Origin: Tyzzerella sp.
GTDB taxonomy: Bacteria > Bacillota > Clostridia > Lachnospirales > Anaerotignaceae
Length of the DNA: 63,181 nucleotides
NCBI GenBank assembly: GCA_019415525.1
Contig: DXZA01000020.1
Coordinates: 9,616-72,796 of the forward strand
Reading direction: 5' to 3'
The position numbers and the translations under genes are program-made. Position 1 is the stretch's first letter. Every line of letters starts with the position of its first letter. A model generated the notes under the pieces. The model was not told the DNA's origin. It did not search any database and worked only from the letters and a program-made list of their open reading frames with translations. This document shows, one piece after another, positions 25,090-34,419 of the stretch.

Positions 25090-26409
25090 ATGCGTTCTGA
25101 AAAAAATGAAAATGGAGAATATAGAAGAAGAAAAACCTCCAAAAAGAAAAAAAGAGTAAAAAAAAGAGGTAGACTTATAAAAGTTTTTATTGTTCTTATG
25201 ATTTTAATAGGAGCTGTTGTTTGGGGAGCAGATTTTATATATAATAAATTTTCTGGAAATAATAAAAATAACAGTGAAACAGTAAGCAATGAAAATAAAA
25301 GTGATGAAACAAAAAAAGATAAGTTGGATATTAATGTTGCTGTATTTGGTGTAGATAAAGATGAAACAAGAACAGACGTTATGTTTGTAGTACACTTCGA
25401 TAGCGAACTTAAAAAACTTTCAATGGTTTCAATACCTCGTGATAGTAAAGTTAAAGTAGCACCTGCTGTTAAAAAAATATATGATGAAAATGAAAGATAT
25501 TATCAAAGTCCAACAAAAATAAATGCTATACATGCATATGGCGGTGAAAATGGAGTTGAATGTGCTATATTACAACTTGAAGATTTACTTGATATAGAAA
25601 TAGACCATTATGTAAAATTTGATATGGACGCAGTTATAGAATTTGTAGATGCATTTGGTGGTGTTGATTTTTATGTACCTCAAGATATGTATTGGGATAT
25701 GAGAGATACAGGAGATATACTTATTGACCTTGATGAGGGTATGCAGCATATAGATGGAGAAAAAGCTTTACAGCTTTTAAGATTTCGTCATGGATATGCA
25801 CAGCAGGATATAGGTAGAATTGAAACTCAACAAGCATTTATGAATGCACTCTTTGAAAAAGTTACAAGTACAGAAAATATAATAAAAAATCTTCCTAATA
25901 TACTTACAACAGTAATGAAATATCTTAAAACCGATATAGGTATATCTGATGCATTAAAGTATTTAAAATATGTAGACAAAGCTAAAGAAAGTAGTATTAC
26001 AATGGAAACTCTTCCAGGTGTTGGAGAGCCGGTATATTATATTCTTGATGAGGAAGGTGTAAAAGAAGTTTGTGATAAAGTTTTCCGTAATATAATTCCG
26101 GAAGGTGAAGAAGAAACTCCTAATATACCATATGAAAGTAAAAATTTGAAAATTGAAATTTCAAATGGTGGAAATACAAATGGCCTTGCAGGAGAAAAAA
26201 GAGATATGCTTGAAAAAATAGGTTATAATGTTTCTGCTATATCTACATATAATGGTGAAAAAACAAATAATACAAGAATTGTTGTTAGACAAGAAGGCGT
26301 TGCAGAAGACCTTAAAGAGTATTTTACAAATGCTGAAATAGTAGTTGATGATAGTCTTATTGGAAATGAGTATGATATTAAAATAATACTTGGTCTTGAT
26401 GAAAAATAA
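25090..26409 (+). CDS. LytR-CpsA-Psr (LCP) family wall-polymer transferase, copy 1
   Basis: About 439 residues: a highly basic cytoplasmic start (RRRKTSKKKKRVKKRGR), one membrane helix (about residues 30-50), an extracellular LCP domain (DETRTDVMFVVHFD, SIPRDSKV, DHYVKFDMDAV, FGGVDFYVPQDM, LLRFRHGY, GRIETQQ) and a C-terminal LytR_C-type domain (IEISNGGNTNGLAGE ... DIKIILGL). LCP enzymes attach wall teichoic acid or other glycopolymers from undecaprenyl carriers to peptidoglycan; the Arg/Asp residues in these motifs bind the pyrophosphate. The longer frame from TTG 25069 runs through the SD (GGGAGA), so ATG 25090 is preferred. The second copy follows 21 nt later. Confidence 0.9.
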   Translation: MRSEKNENGEYRRRKTSKKKKRVKKRGRLIKVFIVLMILIGAVVWGADFIYNKFSGNNKNNSETVSNENKSDETKKDKLDINVAVFGVDKDETRTDVMFVVHFDSELKKLSMVSIPRDSKVKVAPAVKKIYDENERYYQSPTKINAIHAYGGENGVECAILQLEDLLDIEIDHYVKFDMDAVIEFVDAFGGVDFYVPQDMYWDMRDTGDILIDLDEGMQHIDGEKALQLLRFRHGYAQQDIGRIETQQAFMNALFEKVTSTENIIKNLPNILTTVMKYLKTDIGISDALKYLKYVDKAKESSITMETLPGVGEPVYYILDEEGVKEVCDKVFRNIIPEGEEETPNIPYESKNLKIEISNGGNTNGLAGEKRDMLEKIGYNVSAISTYNGEKTNNTRIVVRQEGVAEDLKEYFTNAEIVVDDSLIGNEYDIKIILGLDEK

Positions 26410-26430
26410 TATTTACAGGAGTGTTTTTAT

Positions 26431-27744
26431 ATGCAGGAAGAAAAAGAATATTATAGTAAAAAGAAAAAACGAAAAAAAAGTCCCATAAAAACTTTTTTTA
26501 AGATAGTTATAAGTATGGTTATGACATTTGTTATAGCTGCATCTGCGGCTGTATTTGCATACACTAAATTTTCTGGAAAATCATTAACTGGAAATGATAG
26601 TTCTACAACAAATAATAATAATAGTTTTATAAGCTCCATACTTGGAAAAGGTATAAAGCTTAATATTGCTGTTTTTGGTGTAGATAAAGATGAAACAAGA
26701 ACTGATGTTATATTTGTAGTTCATTTTGATAGTAATGCAAAAGAATTTAAACTTATATCTGTTCCTCGTGATACAAGAGTTGATATAGCACCTGCTGTTA
26801 AAGAAATATATGATGCAAATGACAGATATTATCAAAGTCCAACAAAAATAAATGCTGTTCATGCATATGGTGGTGATAAAGGGCCAGAATGTGCTGTATT
26901 ACAGCTTGAAGACCTTTTAGGAATTAATATAGACCATTATGTAAAAGTAAATATTGAAGGATTTGGTGAAATAGTAGATGCCATAGGTGGTGTTGATTTC
27001 TATGTACCACAGGATATGTACTGGGATATGACAGATACAGGAGATATACGTATTGACCTTAAAGAAGGTCAGCAACTTCTTGATGGAGATAAGGCTATAC
27101 AGCTTATACGATTTAGAAGATATGCAGAAGGTGATGTTGCTCGTGTTCAGGTGCAGCAAGATTTCCTTAAGGCAGCAGCAAAGCAGATTTTAGACAGTAA
27201 AAATATAATGAGTAATATTGACACATATATAAAAACATTCTTTAAATATGTAAAAACAGATATAAACGTTGTTGATGCTATAAAATATGCAGGATATATT
27301 GATGATATTGATATGAATAATGCAGAGTTTGCTACACTTCCAGGAGCAGGTCAATATGTTGGAGGTGTTTCATATTATATACATGACCCAGAAGAAACAC
27401 AGGAAGTTGTTGATAAGTTATTTTATAGTGAAAACACTTCAACAAGTGGAAATGAAACAATATCAAGTAAAGATAAAAAAATAGAGGTTTTAAATGGTGG
27501 TAGTGTTACAGGTCTTGCAAGTAAAATAGGTGATGAACTTAAAGCAGATGGTTTTACTGTAAATAATGTAACAAACTATAGTGGTGAAAAGACTAAGTAT
27601 ACAAGAATTGTTGTGTCAGAAGAAAATATGGGAGAGGATTTGAAAAAATATTTTACTGATGCAAGAGTAGAAGTTAATAAATCTCTTATAAGTGAGGGTA
27701 ATGACATAACAATTATTATAGGTACAGGAGAAACCGGCAAATAA
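26431..27744 (+). CDS. LytR-CpsA-Psr (LCP) family wall-polymer transferase, copy 2
   Basis: 437 residues with the same layout as the preceding gene: basic start (KKKKRKKSP), one membrane helix, LCP domain (DETRTDVIFVVHFD, SVPRDTRVDIAP, DHYVKVNIEG, GGVDFYVPQDMYWDM, IRFRRYAEGDVARVQVQQ) and LytR_C domain. Runs of DNA identity to copy 1 persist inside the domain, for example the codons for YYQSPTKINA, which points to tandem duplication and perhaps gene conversion. Tandem LCPs usually share or partition polymer substrates. The ATG has a CAGGAGTG SD, and a terminator follows. Confidence 0.9.
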   Translation: MQEEKEYYSKKKKRKKSPIKTFFKIVISMVMTFVIAASAAVFAYTKFSGKSLTGNDSSTTNNNNSFISSILGKGIKLNIAVFGVDKDETRTDVIFVVHFDSNAKEFKLISVPRDTRVDIAPAVKEIYDANDRYYQSPTKINAVHAYGGDKGPECAVLQLEDLLGINIDHYVKVNIEGFGEIVDAIGGVDFYVPQDMYWDMTDTGDIRIDLKEGQQLLDGDKAIQLIRFRRYAEGDVARVQVQQDFLKAAAKQILDSKNIMSNIDTYIKTFFKYVKTDINVVDAIKYAGYIDDIDMNNAEFATLPGAGQYVGGVSYYIHDPEETQEVVDKLFYSENTSTSGNETISSKDKKIEVLNGGSVTGLASKIGDELKADGFTVNNVTNYSGEKTKYTRIVVSEENMGEDLKKYFTDARVEVNKSLISEGNDITIIIGTGETGK

Positions 27745-27746
27745 TT

Positions 27747-27779
27747 AAAAGGGGCATATTTTTATATGCCTCTTTTTTA
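27747..27779 (+). terminator. Intrinsic terminator after LCP pair
   Basis: 12-bp stem AAAAGGGGCATA / TATGCCTCTTTT with one G-U pair, then a T-run. Confidence 0.85.
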
Positions 27780-27868
27780 CAATTTTATTAAAAATATTAA
27801 TTTATTTAAAAAATTTTTTGTTTTTATGGTAAAATGATTAGGTGATTAAATTTTCGGAGGTATATTTT

Positions 27869-28402
27869 ATGGGTAAAAAAAATTATGCAGCTGTTGCAGT
27901 AACAGCAGCTCTTATATGTGGTACATTATATTCAGTAAATGCAGCTAATGTTGAGCCAGGGACAAGTGCTGACCCTGTTGTTACAAAAAGCTATGTTGAT
28001 GAAAAAATAAGCGAACTTATGGGAGTTTTTAATAGTTCAGGAACAAATAGTTCTGTTATGACGTCACAAGATAAGCAAGAAATAGTAAATAGTGTTATGG
28101 AACAGCTTACAGGACTTTCCGGTACAGCTGAGTCTTCTATATATAAACCTGTAAGTGCCAAAAAGGGGCAAACTATATTAGGTGGAGAAGGAAGTGAAAT
28201 AATATTACGTAGCGGTAATGCCGTAGGATATTGTAGTGGTGTTGACGGTATCGTAAATGCAACAACAGGCACAGAGGTTTTTAATGGTACAAAAATAGAA
28301 AAAAATAATCTTCTTATTGTTCCAAGAAATGATGGTAGGGGCGTAACGGTAACAACAGAAGAAGCATGGTTTATAATTAAAGGAAGCTATCAGATTAAAT
28401 AA
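27869..28402 (+). CDS. Small exported protein of unknown function
   Basis: I do not recognise this 177-residue protein. Residues 1-25 are a signal peptide (KKNYAAVAVTAALICG ... VNAAN). Residues about 40-100 look helical and polar (VDEKISELMGVF, QEIVNSVMEQL). The C-terminal 80 residues form a compact beta-like module beginning VSAKKGQTILGGEGSEIILRSG and passing NNLLIVPRNDGRG. The upstream frame (GTG 27842) contains the CGGAGG SD, so ATG 27869 is the start. Its placement 29 nt before the NAGPA-domain protein suggests the two exported proteins are co-expressed and act together at the cell surface. Confidence 0.75.
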   Translation: MGKKNYAAVAVTAALICGTLYSVNAANVEPGTSADPVVTKSYVDEKISELMGVFNSSGTNSSVMTSQDKQEIVNSVMEQLTGLSGTAESSIYKPVSAKKGQTILGGEGSEIILRSGNAVGYCSGVDGIVNATTGTEVFNGTKIEKNNLLIVPRNDGRGVTVTTEEAWFIIKGSYQIK

Positions 28403-28431
28403 ATGATATTTTCCTAGAAAGGAATGACAAT

Positions 28432-31230
28432 ATGAAATACAGACTTAAAAAAATAGCTGCGGTTATTATGTCTACTTGTATATTATGCACTTCTTTTAGC
28501 TTTAATGCTTTTGCTGCAACAAAGCTTTATGATAGTGTTACTCGTGAAATAGTAGCTGCCGGTGTTACATATGAACATAATCAACGTCTTAATGCAGAAG
28601 GTTGGCAAGACATACATGTTTTAACAATAGATTTAAATTCACCAAATATAGAAATTGCACCTGTTGAATCATCTGGTGTTATTGGTCAGAAAGATACAGT
28701 TTTAAAAATGATTAATGACAGCGGAGCTATTGCCGGAGTAAATGCAGACTTTTTTGGACTTTCCGGTACATATTCAGCATCTTTTGGTCTTGTAATGGAT
28801 GATGGTGAACTTTTATCAGTAGGCACAGATAGAAATATATCTGCTCACGAATATGGTACATTTTTTATAGATAATGCAGGAAATCCTTTTATAGATTTCT
28901 TCCATGCGGATATTCATTTTAAAACAGGACCTATTGACCTTGAGCTTGCTTCTGTAAATAAAATTACAGAAATGAAATATCCTATATATTTTGATAGAAA
29001 TGGAGCAGAAACAACACAGCCTTTAGATGCTCGTTTTGCTAATCTTGTTAAAATTACTGTACAGAATAATAAAATAACAAATATATCTGCAAAAGGTGAA
29101 ATTGTAACAGTTCCAGAAGATGGATACCTTATAATAATGAATGGTGATTATTATGATGGTATATCAACAGGTTTTGCTGTTGGTCAAGCTGCTACAACAG
29201 AGTTTAAAACAACTTTAGATTTAAATAATATAGATACAGCTATAAGCGGTGCAGGAAAACTTCTTACAGCCGGACAGGTTGCAAGAAATGATGGTGTTGT
29301 AATAACTGGTAGACAGCCAAGAACTGCAATAGGTATTTCACAGGATAAATCAAAACTTATACTTATGGTTGTTGATGGTAGAGGTTCAAGTATTGGTGCT
29401 ACACATGATGAAATGGCTTGGCTTATGAAAGAATATGGAGCATATGAAGCTATGCACCTTGATGGCGGCGGTTCTTCAACAATGGTTGCAGAAACTATAT
29501 TTGATGATAATAATGAAGTTAAAAATACAGTTTCTGATGGTGCAGAAAGAAAAGTAATGAACTCTGTTGGTATATTTAATACTGGAGAAATGGGAACTCC
29601 TGTTGAACTTTCTGTAAGAGCAAATACTGAAAGAGATTTTATCGGTAGTCCAATAACATTTGAATTTGTTGCTTATGATAGTTATTATCATAAACAAGAT
29701 GTTGATGCTTCAAAAGTTACTTTATCAGTTCCAGAAGGAATGGCAACTGTAAGCAATGGAAGTATAATACCTCTTGTTGATGGTACAATTCCTGTTACAG
29801 CAACTTGGAATGGTCTTACAAAAACAACAACTGTTTATGGTATGGCACCTGCTTCTCTTAAAGCTAATTTAGACTCAATAAATCTTTCTGTTGGTGGTAG
29901 TGCTACAATAACAGTAAAAGGATTAAGCAGTGATGGATATACAGGTTCAGCCCTTAATGGAGTTACATATGAACTTTCAAATCCAGCTCTTGGAACACTT
30001 GTAAATGGTGTATTTACAGCACAAAGTGAAGGTGCAGGATATATAAAATGCTCATATAATAATGCATCAACATATATACCAGTATCTGTTGGAGGAACAC
30101 CGGTGGCCGTAACATCATTTGAAGATAAACCGGCTCTTTCATTTAGTTCATATCCTTCAGAGCTTATAAAAGGATTTTCTGGAATTTCAAATGTATTCTA
30201 TAATGAAGGACTTACATCACTTCTTCTTAATTATACATTCTCTGTAAGTAGTGCAACACAGGCTGCTTATATGAATATTACAAACCCTATTAAAATACAG
30301 GGTGAGCCTTCTCAGTTAATAATGTCTGTTTATGGTAATAATTCAGGTCATTGGCTTAGAGGAAAAATAAAAGATGCTGCCGGAAATGAATATGTTATTG
30401 ACTTTACAAAAAATATAAATTGGACAGGTTGGTCTGATGTTACAGCAAATATTCCTTCCAATGTTGTTTATCCGATAAGTCTTGAAACTATATATGTTGC
30501 AGCTCTTTCAAATACTAATACAGCTACAACACAGCTTTGTTTTGATAACCTTAGAGCAGTTGTACCATATACTGTTACGGATATGCCTTCTGATACACAG
30601 ATTGCAGATGCTTTTAAAGGTGATACAACATATGCAAATGATGGTGCTTATTACATATCAATGAGTGGAAACGTTGTTTTAGACGCAACTAAGAGAGGTA
30701 GCGATTATACTTCTGCACGTATTAATGTAAATAATAGTATTCAAAGTGGTTCAAATCTTGCTATTTATGCAGGAACTGATGATATTTCTATACAGAATAC
30801 TGTTGAAACTATAAAAAGAAGTCAAACAGGGTATAGAGTTATTGATAAACAAGGAGTAACTCTTATAAATCTTCAGGCAGGAAACGGAACTCTTTCAAAT
30901 ACAAATTCTGCTCAGTGGACTTCATTTAAAAATTCTGCAATATCAAGTAATGATAAAAATATAGTATTTATGCTTGATAGAGCACCAAATAATTTTACTG
31001 ACACAAGAGAGAAAGAACTTTTTGAGGAAGTACTTCAAGATATAAGAAATAGTGGTAAAAATGTATTTGTTGTTTATACAGGGGCAACAACAGCAACTTC
31101 AACAATATCTGAAGGTATAAGATATATTGGTCTTCCAAATCTTTGGAATTCTAATGGAACTTATAATCAGAATTATAAAATACTCAGATTTAAAGTAAGT
31201 GGTGACAATATTGTATATGAGTTTAAATAA
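28432..31230 (+). CDS. Secreted multidomain phosphodiester glycosidase (NAGPA family)
   Basis: A 932-residue exported protein. A signal peptide (residues 1-28, ending AFA-AT) precedes a NAGPA/DUF2233 domain at about residues 85-385 with VNADFFGLSG, RTAIGISQD, VVDGRG and HLDGGGSSTM. Two Ig-like beta domains follow (about 395-560), then a carbohydrate-binding-like jelly-roll segment (about 565-715) and an alpha/beta C-terminal region (about 720-932). Characterised NAGPA-type enzymes hydrolyse sugar-1-phosphodiesters; in Gram-positives these domains act on wall teichoic acid or exopolysaccharide. No LPXTG, SLH or transmembrane tail is present. The neighbourhood (LCPs before, polysaccharide genes after) fits a wall-polymer substrate. 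I cannot name the C-terminal domain. Confidence 0.85.
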   Translation: MKYRLKKIAAVIMSTCILCTSFSFNAFAATKLYDSVTREIVAAGVTYEHNQRLNAEGWQDIHVLTIDLNSPNIEIAPVESSGVIGQKDTVLKMINDSGAIAGVNADFFGLSGTYSASFGLVMDDGELLSVGTDRNISAHEYGTFFIDNAGNPFIDFFHADIHFKTGPIDLELASVNKITEMKYPIYFDRNGAETTQPLDARFANLVKITVQNNKITNISAKGEIVTVPEDGYLIIMNGDYYDGISTGFAVGQAATTEFKTTLDLNNIDTAISGAGKLLTAGQVARNDGVVITGRQPRTAIGISQDKSKLILMVVDGRGSSIGATHDEMAWLMKEYGAYEAMHLDGGGSSTMVAETIFDDNNEVKNTVSDGAERKVMNSVGIFNTGEMGTPVELSVRANTERDFIGSPITFEFVAYDSYYHKQDVDASKVTLSVPEGMATVSNGSIIPLVDGTIPVTATWNGLTKTTTVYGMAPASLKANLDSINLSVGGSATITVKGLSSDGYTGSALNGVTYELSNPALGTLVNGVFTAQSEGAGYIKCSYNNASTYIPVSVGGTPVAVTSFEDKPALSFSSYPSELIKGFSGISNVFYNEGLTSLLLNYTFSVSSATQAAYMNITNPIKIQGEPSQLIMSVYGNNSGHWLRGKIKDAAGNEYVIDFTKNINWTGWSDVTANIPSNVVYPISLETIYVAALSNTNTATTQLCFDNLRAVVPYTVTDMPSDTQIADAFKGDTTYANDGAYYISMSGNVVLDATKRGSDYTSARINVNNSIQSGSNLAIYAGTDDISIQNTVETIKRSQTGYRVIDKQGVTLINLQAGNGTLSNTNSAQWTSFKNSAISSNDKNIVFMLDRAPNNFTDTREKELFEEVLQDIRNSGKNVFVVYTGATTATSTISEGIRYIGLPNLWNSNGTYNQNYKILRFKVSGDNIVYEFK

Positions 31231-31267
31231 ATTGTTGTAAAATTACATATATTGGTTTATTATTGTA

Positions 31268-31314
31268 CATAAAGCATTAAAGCAGATGGCATTTTTATGC
31301 CACCTGCTTTATGT
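31268..31314 (+). other. Hairpin with two mutually exclusive pairings
   Basis: AAAGCAG/TGGCAT pairs with ATGCCA/CTGCTTT around a 4-nt T-rich loop. Alternatively ACATAAAGCA (31268-31277) pairs perfectly with TGCTTTATGT (31305-31314). No U-tract follows. It may be a weak terminator or an RNA switch-like element; it sits between the NAGPA gene and the murJ promoter. Confidence 0.5.
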
Positions 31315-31344
31315 GCGTAAATAATAATATATTTTGGTTATGGC

Positions 31345-31373
31345 TTGGACGTTGAAAATAATTTTCCTATATT
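31345..31373 (+). promoter_or_regulatory. Likely promoter of the polysaccharide operon (murJ onward)
   Basis: TTGGAC, a 17-bp spacer, and TATATT, ending 43 nt before the murJ start. Confidence 0.55.
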
Positions 31374-31416
31374 GTATTTTTAGGGATTTATATAAAAATG
31401 AAAACGAGGTATGAAA

Positions 31417-32985
31417 ATGTCTGAAAAAAGTAAAAACGCAGTTAAACTGGTAAGCTTCATAATGATTATAACTCTTATGGGTAAGGTTTTGGGGCTTTTT
31501 AGAGACCAGCTTCTCGCTTGGAACTATGGTGTAGGAGTAGAGGCAAACGCTTTTACATCTGCCAGCCGAATACCGAGGATTTTCTTTGATGCTGTTTTTG
31601 CATCAGCTGTATCCTCAAGTTTTATACCTGTATTTAATGAGTATTTGCAAAAAAACGGTAAAAAACGTGCTTTCGATTTCTCAAATAACTTTGTAAGTCT
31701 TGTAATTGTAGTTACATTTATAATGACTGTTTTCGGTATATGTGCTGCACCTTTTTTACAAGGTGTTTTTGCTGGAGGTTTTACAGGAGAAACAGCAAAG
31801 CTTTGTGAAGAACTTTTAAGAATACTTTTTCCTATGCTTATATTTACAGGTGTTGCCTTCTCATATGTAGGTGTTTTACAATCACTTGATGAGTTTACAA
31901 TACCGGCAGCTATGAGTGTTGTTTCAAATGGTATAATAATAGCTTATTATTTAATATTTGGAACAAGATTTGGTGTTAAAGGTCTTGCTTTAGCATTTCT
32001 TTTTGGTTGGTTTATGCAAATGGCAATACAAATTCCACCCCTTTATAAAAAAGGCTATCGTTTTAAATTTTTTATAGATTTAAAAGATGAAGGCCTTAAA
32101 AAAGTTGGTACACTTATGCTTCCTGTTATGGTTAGTACTTGGATACAGCCTATAAATATTGCTATAAACGGAAGATATGCTTCAGGTCTTCTTAATGGTA
32201 GTGGTTCATCTATTGTTGATTATGCCAATAATTTATATACAATTATTGTGAGTGTATTTGTTCTTTCTATTGCCAATGTTATTTTTCCTAAACTTTCAAA
32301 ACAGACTGCAAATAATCAGGAAAAAGAATATGGGGAAACAGTAAATTCAACAATGAAGGTTTTATTTTTCCTTCTTATTCCTATGATGTTTGGTCTTATT
32401 GCTTTAAGTACACCAATAGTAAGACTTATATATGAATGGAAAGAGTTTGATTCTAATGCAACACTTCTTACAGGAAATGCACTTGCGTTCTTTTCAATAG
32501 GTATGCTTGCTTTTGGTATACAAACAATATTAAGCAGAGCTTTTTATGCTTTACAAGATGGGAAAACTCCTCTTATAACAGGTATTGTTTCAATAGTTGT
32601 AAATGTAGTATTTTGTCAGATACTTGTAGGGAAAATGAATATTTCTGGTCTTGCATTTGCATCTTCTCTTTCTTCAATTATTTCTGCTATTCTTCTTATA
32701 ATTCCTATGAGAAAAAGGTCAAAAGAAATAATGAATAAAGAATTTTTTAAAGCTGCTTTAAAAATGTTTGTTTCTGCAATTATTATGTCTGTTGTTGTAG
32801 TAATTCTTAGAGATATTATTTATAATAATTTATCAGATAATATAGTAAGCAGAATATTAGTTGTTGGTATACCAACAGTTGTGGGTGTTTTTGTTTATAT
32901 GGTTTCTGCATATATTTTTAAGATAGAAGAAAGCGAATTTGTTTTTGGTTTTATAAATAAAATTATATGCAAATTTAAGAAATAA
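31417..32985 (+). CDS. murJ: MurJ/MviN-type lipid-linked precursor flippase
   Basis: A 522-residue polytopic protein of the MOP superfamily with about 14 helices. The N-terminus (LVSFIMIITLMGKVLGLFRDQLLAW over helix 1, with the Arg-Asp pair) and EANAFTSASRIPRIFFDAVFASAVSSSFIPVF correspond to the MurJ substrate cavity (residues about 40-75). It flips lipid II or another undecaprenyl-linked sugar. As it leads a polysaccharide gene set rather than a mur cluster, it may serve that polymer instead of peptidoglycan. An ATG at 31411 abuts the SD (ACGAGGT), so ATG 31417 is preferred. Confidence 0.88.
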   Translation: MSEKSKNAVKLVSFIMIITLMGKVLGLFRDQLLAWNYGVGVEANAFTSASRIPRIFFDAVFASAVSSSFIPVFNEYLQKNGKKRAFDFSNNFVSLVIVVTFIMTVFGICAAPFLQGVFAGGFTGETAKLCEELLRILFPMLIFTGVAFSYVGVLQSLDEFTIPAAMSVVSNGIIIAYYLIFGTRFGVKGLALAFLFGWFMQMAIQIPPLYKKGYRFKFFIDLKDEGLKKVGTLMLPVMVSTWIQPINIAINGRYASGLLNGSGSSIVDYANNLYTIIVSVFVLSIANVIFPKLSKQTANNQEKEYGETVNSTMKVLFFLLIPMMFGLIALSTPIVRLIYEWKEFDSNATLLTGNALAFFSIGMLAFGIQTILSRAFYALQDGKTPLITGIVSIVVNVVFCQILVGKMNISGLAFASSLSSIISAILLIIPMRKRSKEIMNKEFFKAALKMFVSAIIMSVVVVILRDIIYNNLSDNIVSRILVVGIPTVVGVFVYMVSAYIFKIEESEFVFGFINKIICKFKK

Positions 32986-33002
32986 AATTATGGAGGGATA
33001 GT

Positions 33003-34415
33003 GTGTTTGAAAATAGTGTTTTTATAAAAATACTTTCCTGTATAGGAATGTGGTTTTCATCACAGTTTGAAAAAAGTAAAATTATAAATTTTTTCCTTAC
33101 GCAGAATGATAAAAAGGAAAATGTTGAAAACAGTATTTTTAACAAAGTATTTTACGGTATTCTTGGTGTATTAAGAAAAATATTTACTGTATTAAAGCTT
33201 GATAAATTGTTTGAAGGCAGTATTTATAGAGTGTCTTCTATATGGTGCGGACTTGCTGTTATACTTGCACCATTTATACCTACAATGCTTCTTCTTGCAA
33301 TAGCATTAGCTGGAGCTTGTTCTTTGATACTTGAGTTTTTATGTAACAAAGATAAAAAACTTAAATATATTGCTGTAAATAAATATATTTATTTATATGC
33401 TTTTGCATATATATATGCCACAATAACTTCTGTTACAGTTAAAGGAAGTCTTTTTGGTGGTATGCTTACTGTATTTTTTATACTGTTTTTTATAGTTATT
33501 GTAAACTCTATTGAAACAAAAAGACAACTTCATATTATAATGTTTTTTATGATTTCTATAGGTGTTCTTGTTTCATTATACGGATTTTATCAGTTTATGT
33601 TCCCTGATAAGTTTACAAATGTATGGCTTGATACAGATATGTTTTCTGATATAGGCTTTAGAGTATATTCTACTCTTGAAAACCCTAATGTACTTGGTGA
33701 ATATTTCCTTCTTGTTATACCTTTTGGTGTTGCATATACATTTAACGGTAAAAATATTATTAGTAAAGTTTTCTTTGGTGGTTGTACAGCCATAATGATG
33801 ATATGTCTTATACTTACTTATTCAAGAGGCTGTTATCTTGGAATACTTTTTGCAGCAGCAGTATTTCTTGTGCTTTATGATAGAAGATTTATATGGCTTG
33901 GTATAGTAGGTATAATACTTCTTCCATTTATACTTCCAGATGCTATTATAAACCGTTTTATGAGTATTGGTGATATGTCTGATACTTCAACAAGCTATCG
34001 TGTTTATATATGGCTTGGAACAATAGCAATGCTTAAGGATTATTGGTTCTGTGGTGTTGGACCAGGAATTGATGCATTTAATGTTGTATATCCTGCCTAT
34101 GCATTTAACTCAATTAGTGCTCCTCATTCACATAATCTTTTCCTTCAGATAATATGTGATTCTGGAATAATTGGCTTATTGCTTTTTGCAGCTGTAATAT
34201 ATCAGTTTTATAAATATACTTGTGCTTCTCTTAAAAAAGAAACAAATAAGAGAGCCAAGATTTATAATTTAGCAAGTATATCTGCTGTTACAGGGTTTAT
34301 GGTTCAAAGTATGACAGACTATACATTCTATAATTATCGTGTTACATTCCTTTTCTGGGCAGTTCTTGCAATAGGTGTGCTTTTTGCAAGATATTCTGAT
34401 TTGAAGGAGGCTTGA
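33003..34415 (+). CDS. O-antigen ligase/polymerase-like membrane protein
   Basis: A 470-residue protein with about 12 hydrophobic segments after a soluble N-terminal stretch of about 75 residues. The large extracytoplasmic loop with YRVYIWLGTIAMLKDYWFCGVGPG...PHSHNLFLQ is the Wzy_C/WaaL-type signature, whose Arg and His residues take part in transfer of lipid-linked sugars. In Gram-positives such proteins polymerise or ligate wall glycans. It starts at GTG 33003 behind GGAGGG, 15 nt after murJ, and the next gene begins 4 nt after its stop, so it is mid-operon. Confidence 0.85.
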   Translation: MFENSVFIKILSCIGMWFSSQFEKSKIINFFLTQNDKKENVENSIFNKVFYGILGVLRKIFTVLKLDKLFEGSIYRVSSIWCGLAVILAPFIPTMLLLAIALAGACSLILEFLCNKDKKLKYIAVNKYIYLYAFAYIYATITSVTVKGSLFGGMLTVFFILFFIVIVNSIETKRQLHIIMFFMISIGVLVSLYGFYQFMFPDKFTNVWLDTDMFSDIGFRVYSTLENPNVLGEYFLLVIPFGVAYTFNGKNIISKVFFGGCTAIMMICLILTYSRGCYLGILFAAAVFLVLYDRRFIWLGIVGIILLPFILPDAIINRFMSIGDMSDTSTSYRVYIWLGTIAMLKDYWFCGVGPGIDAFNVVYPAYAFNSISAPHSHNLFLQIICDSGIIGLLLFAAVIYQFYKYTCASLKKETNKRAKIYNLASISAVTGFMVQSMTDYTFYNYRVTFLFWAVLAIGVLFARYSDLKEA

Positions 34416-34419
34416 TTTT

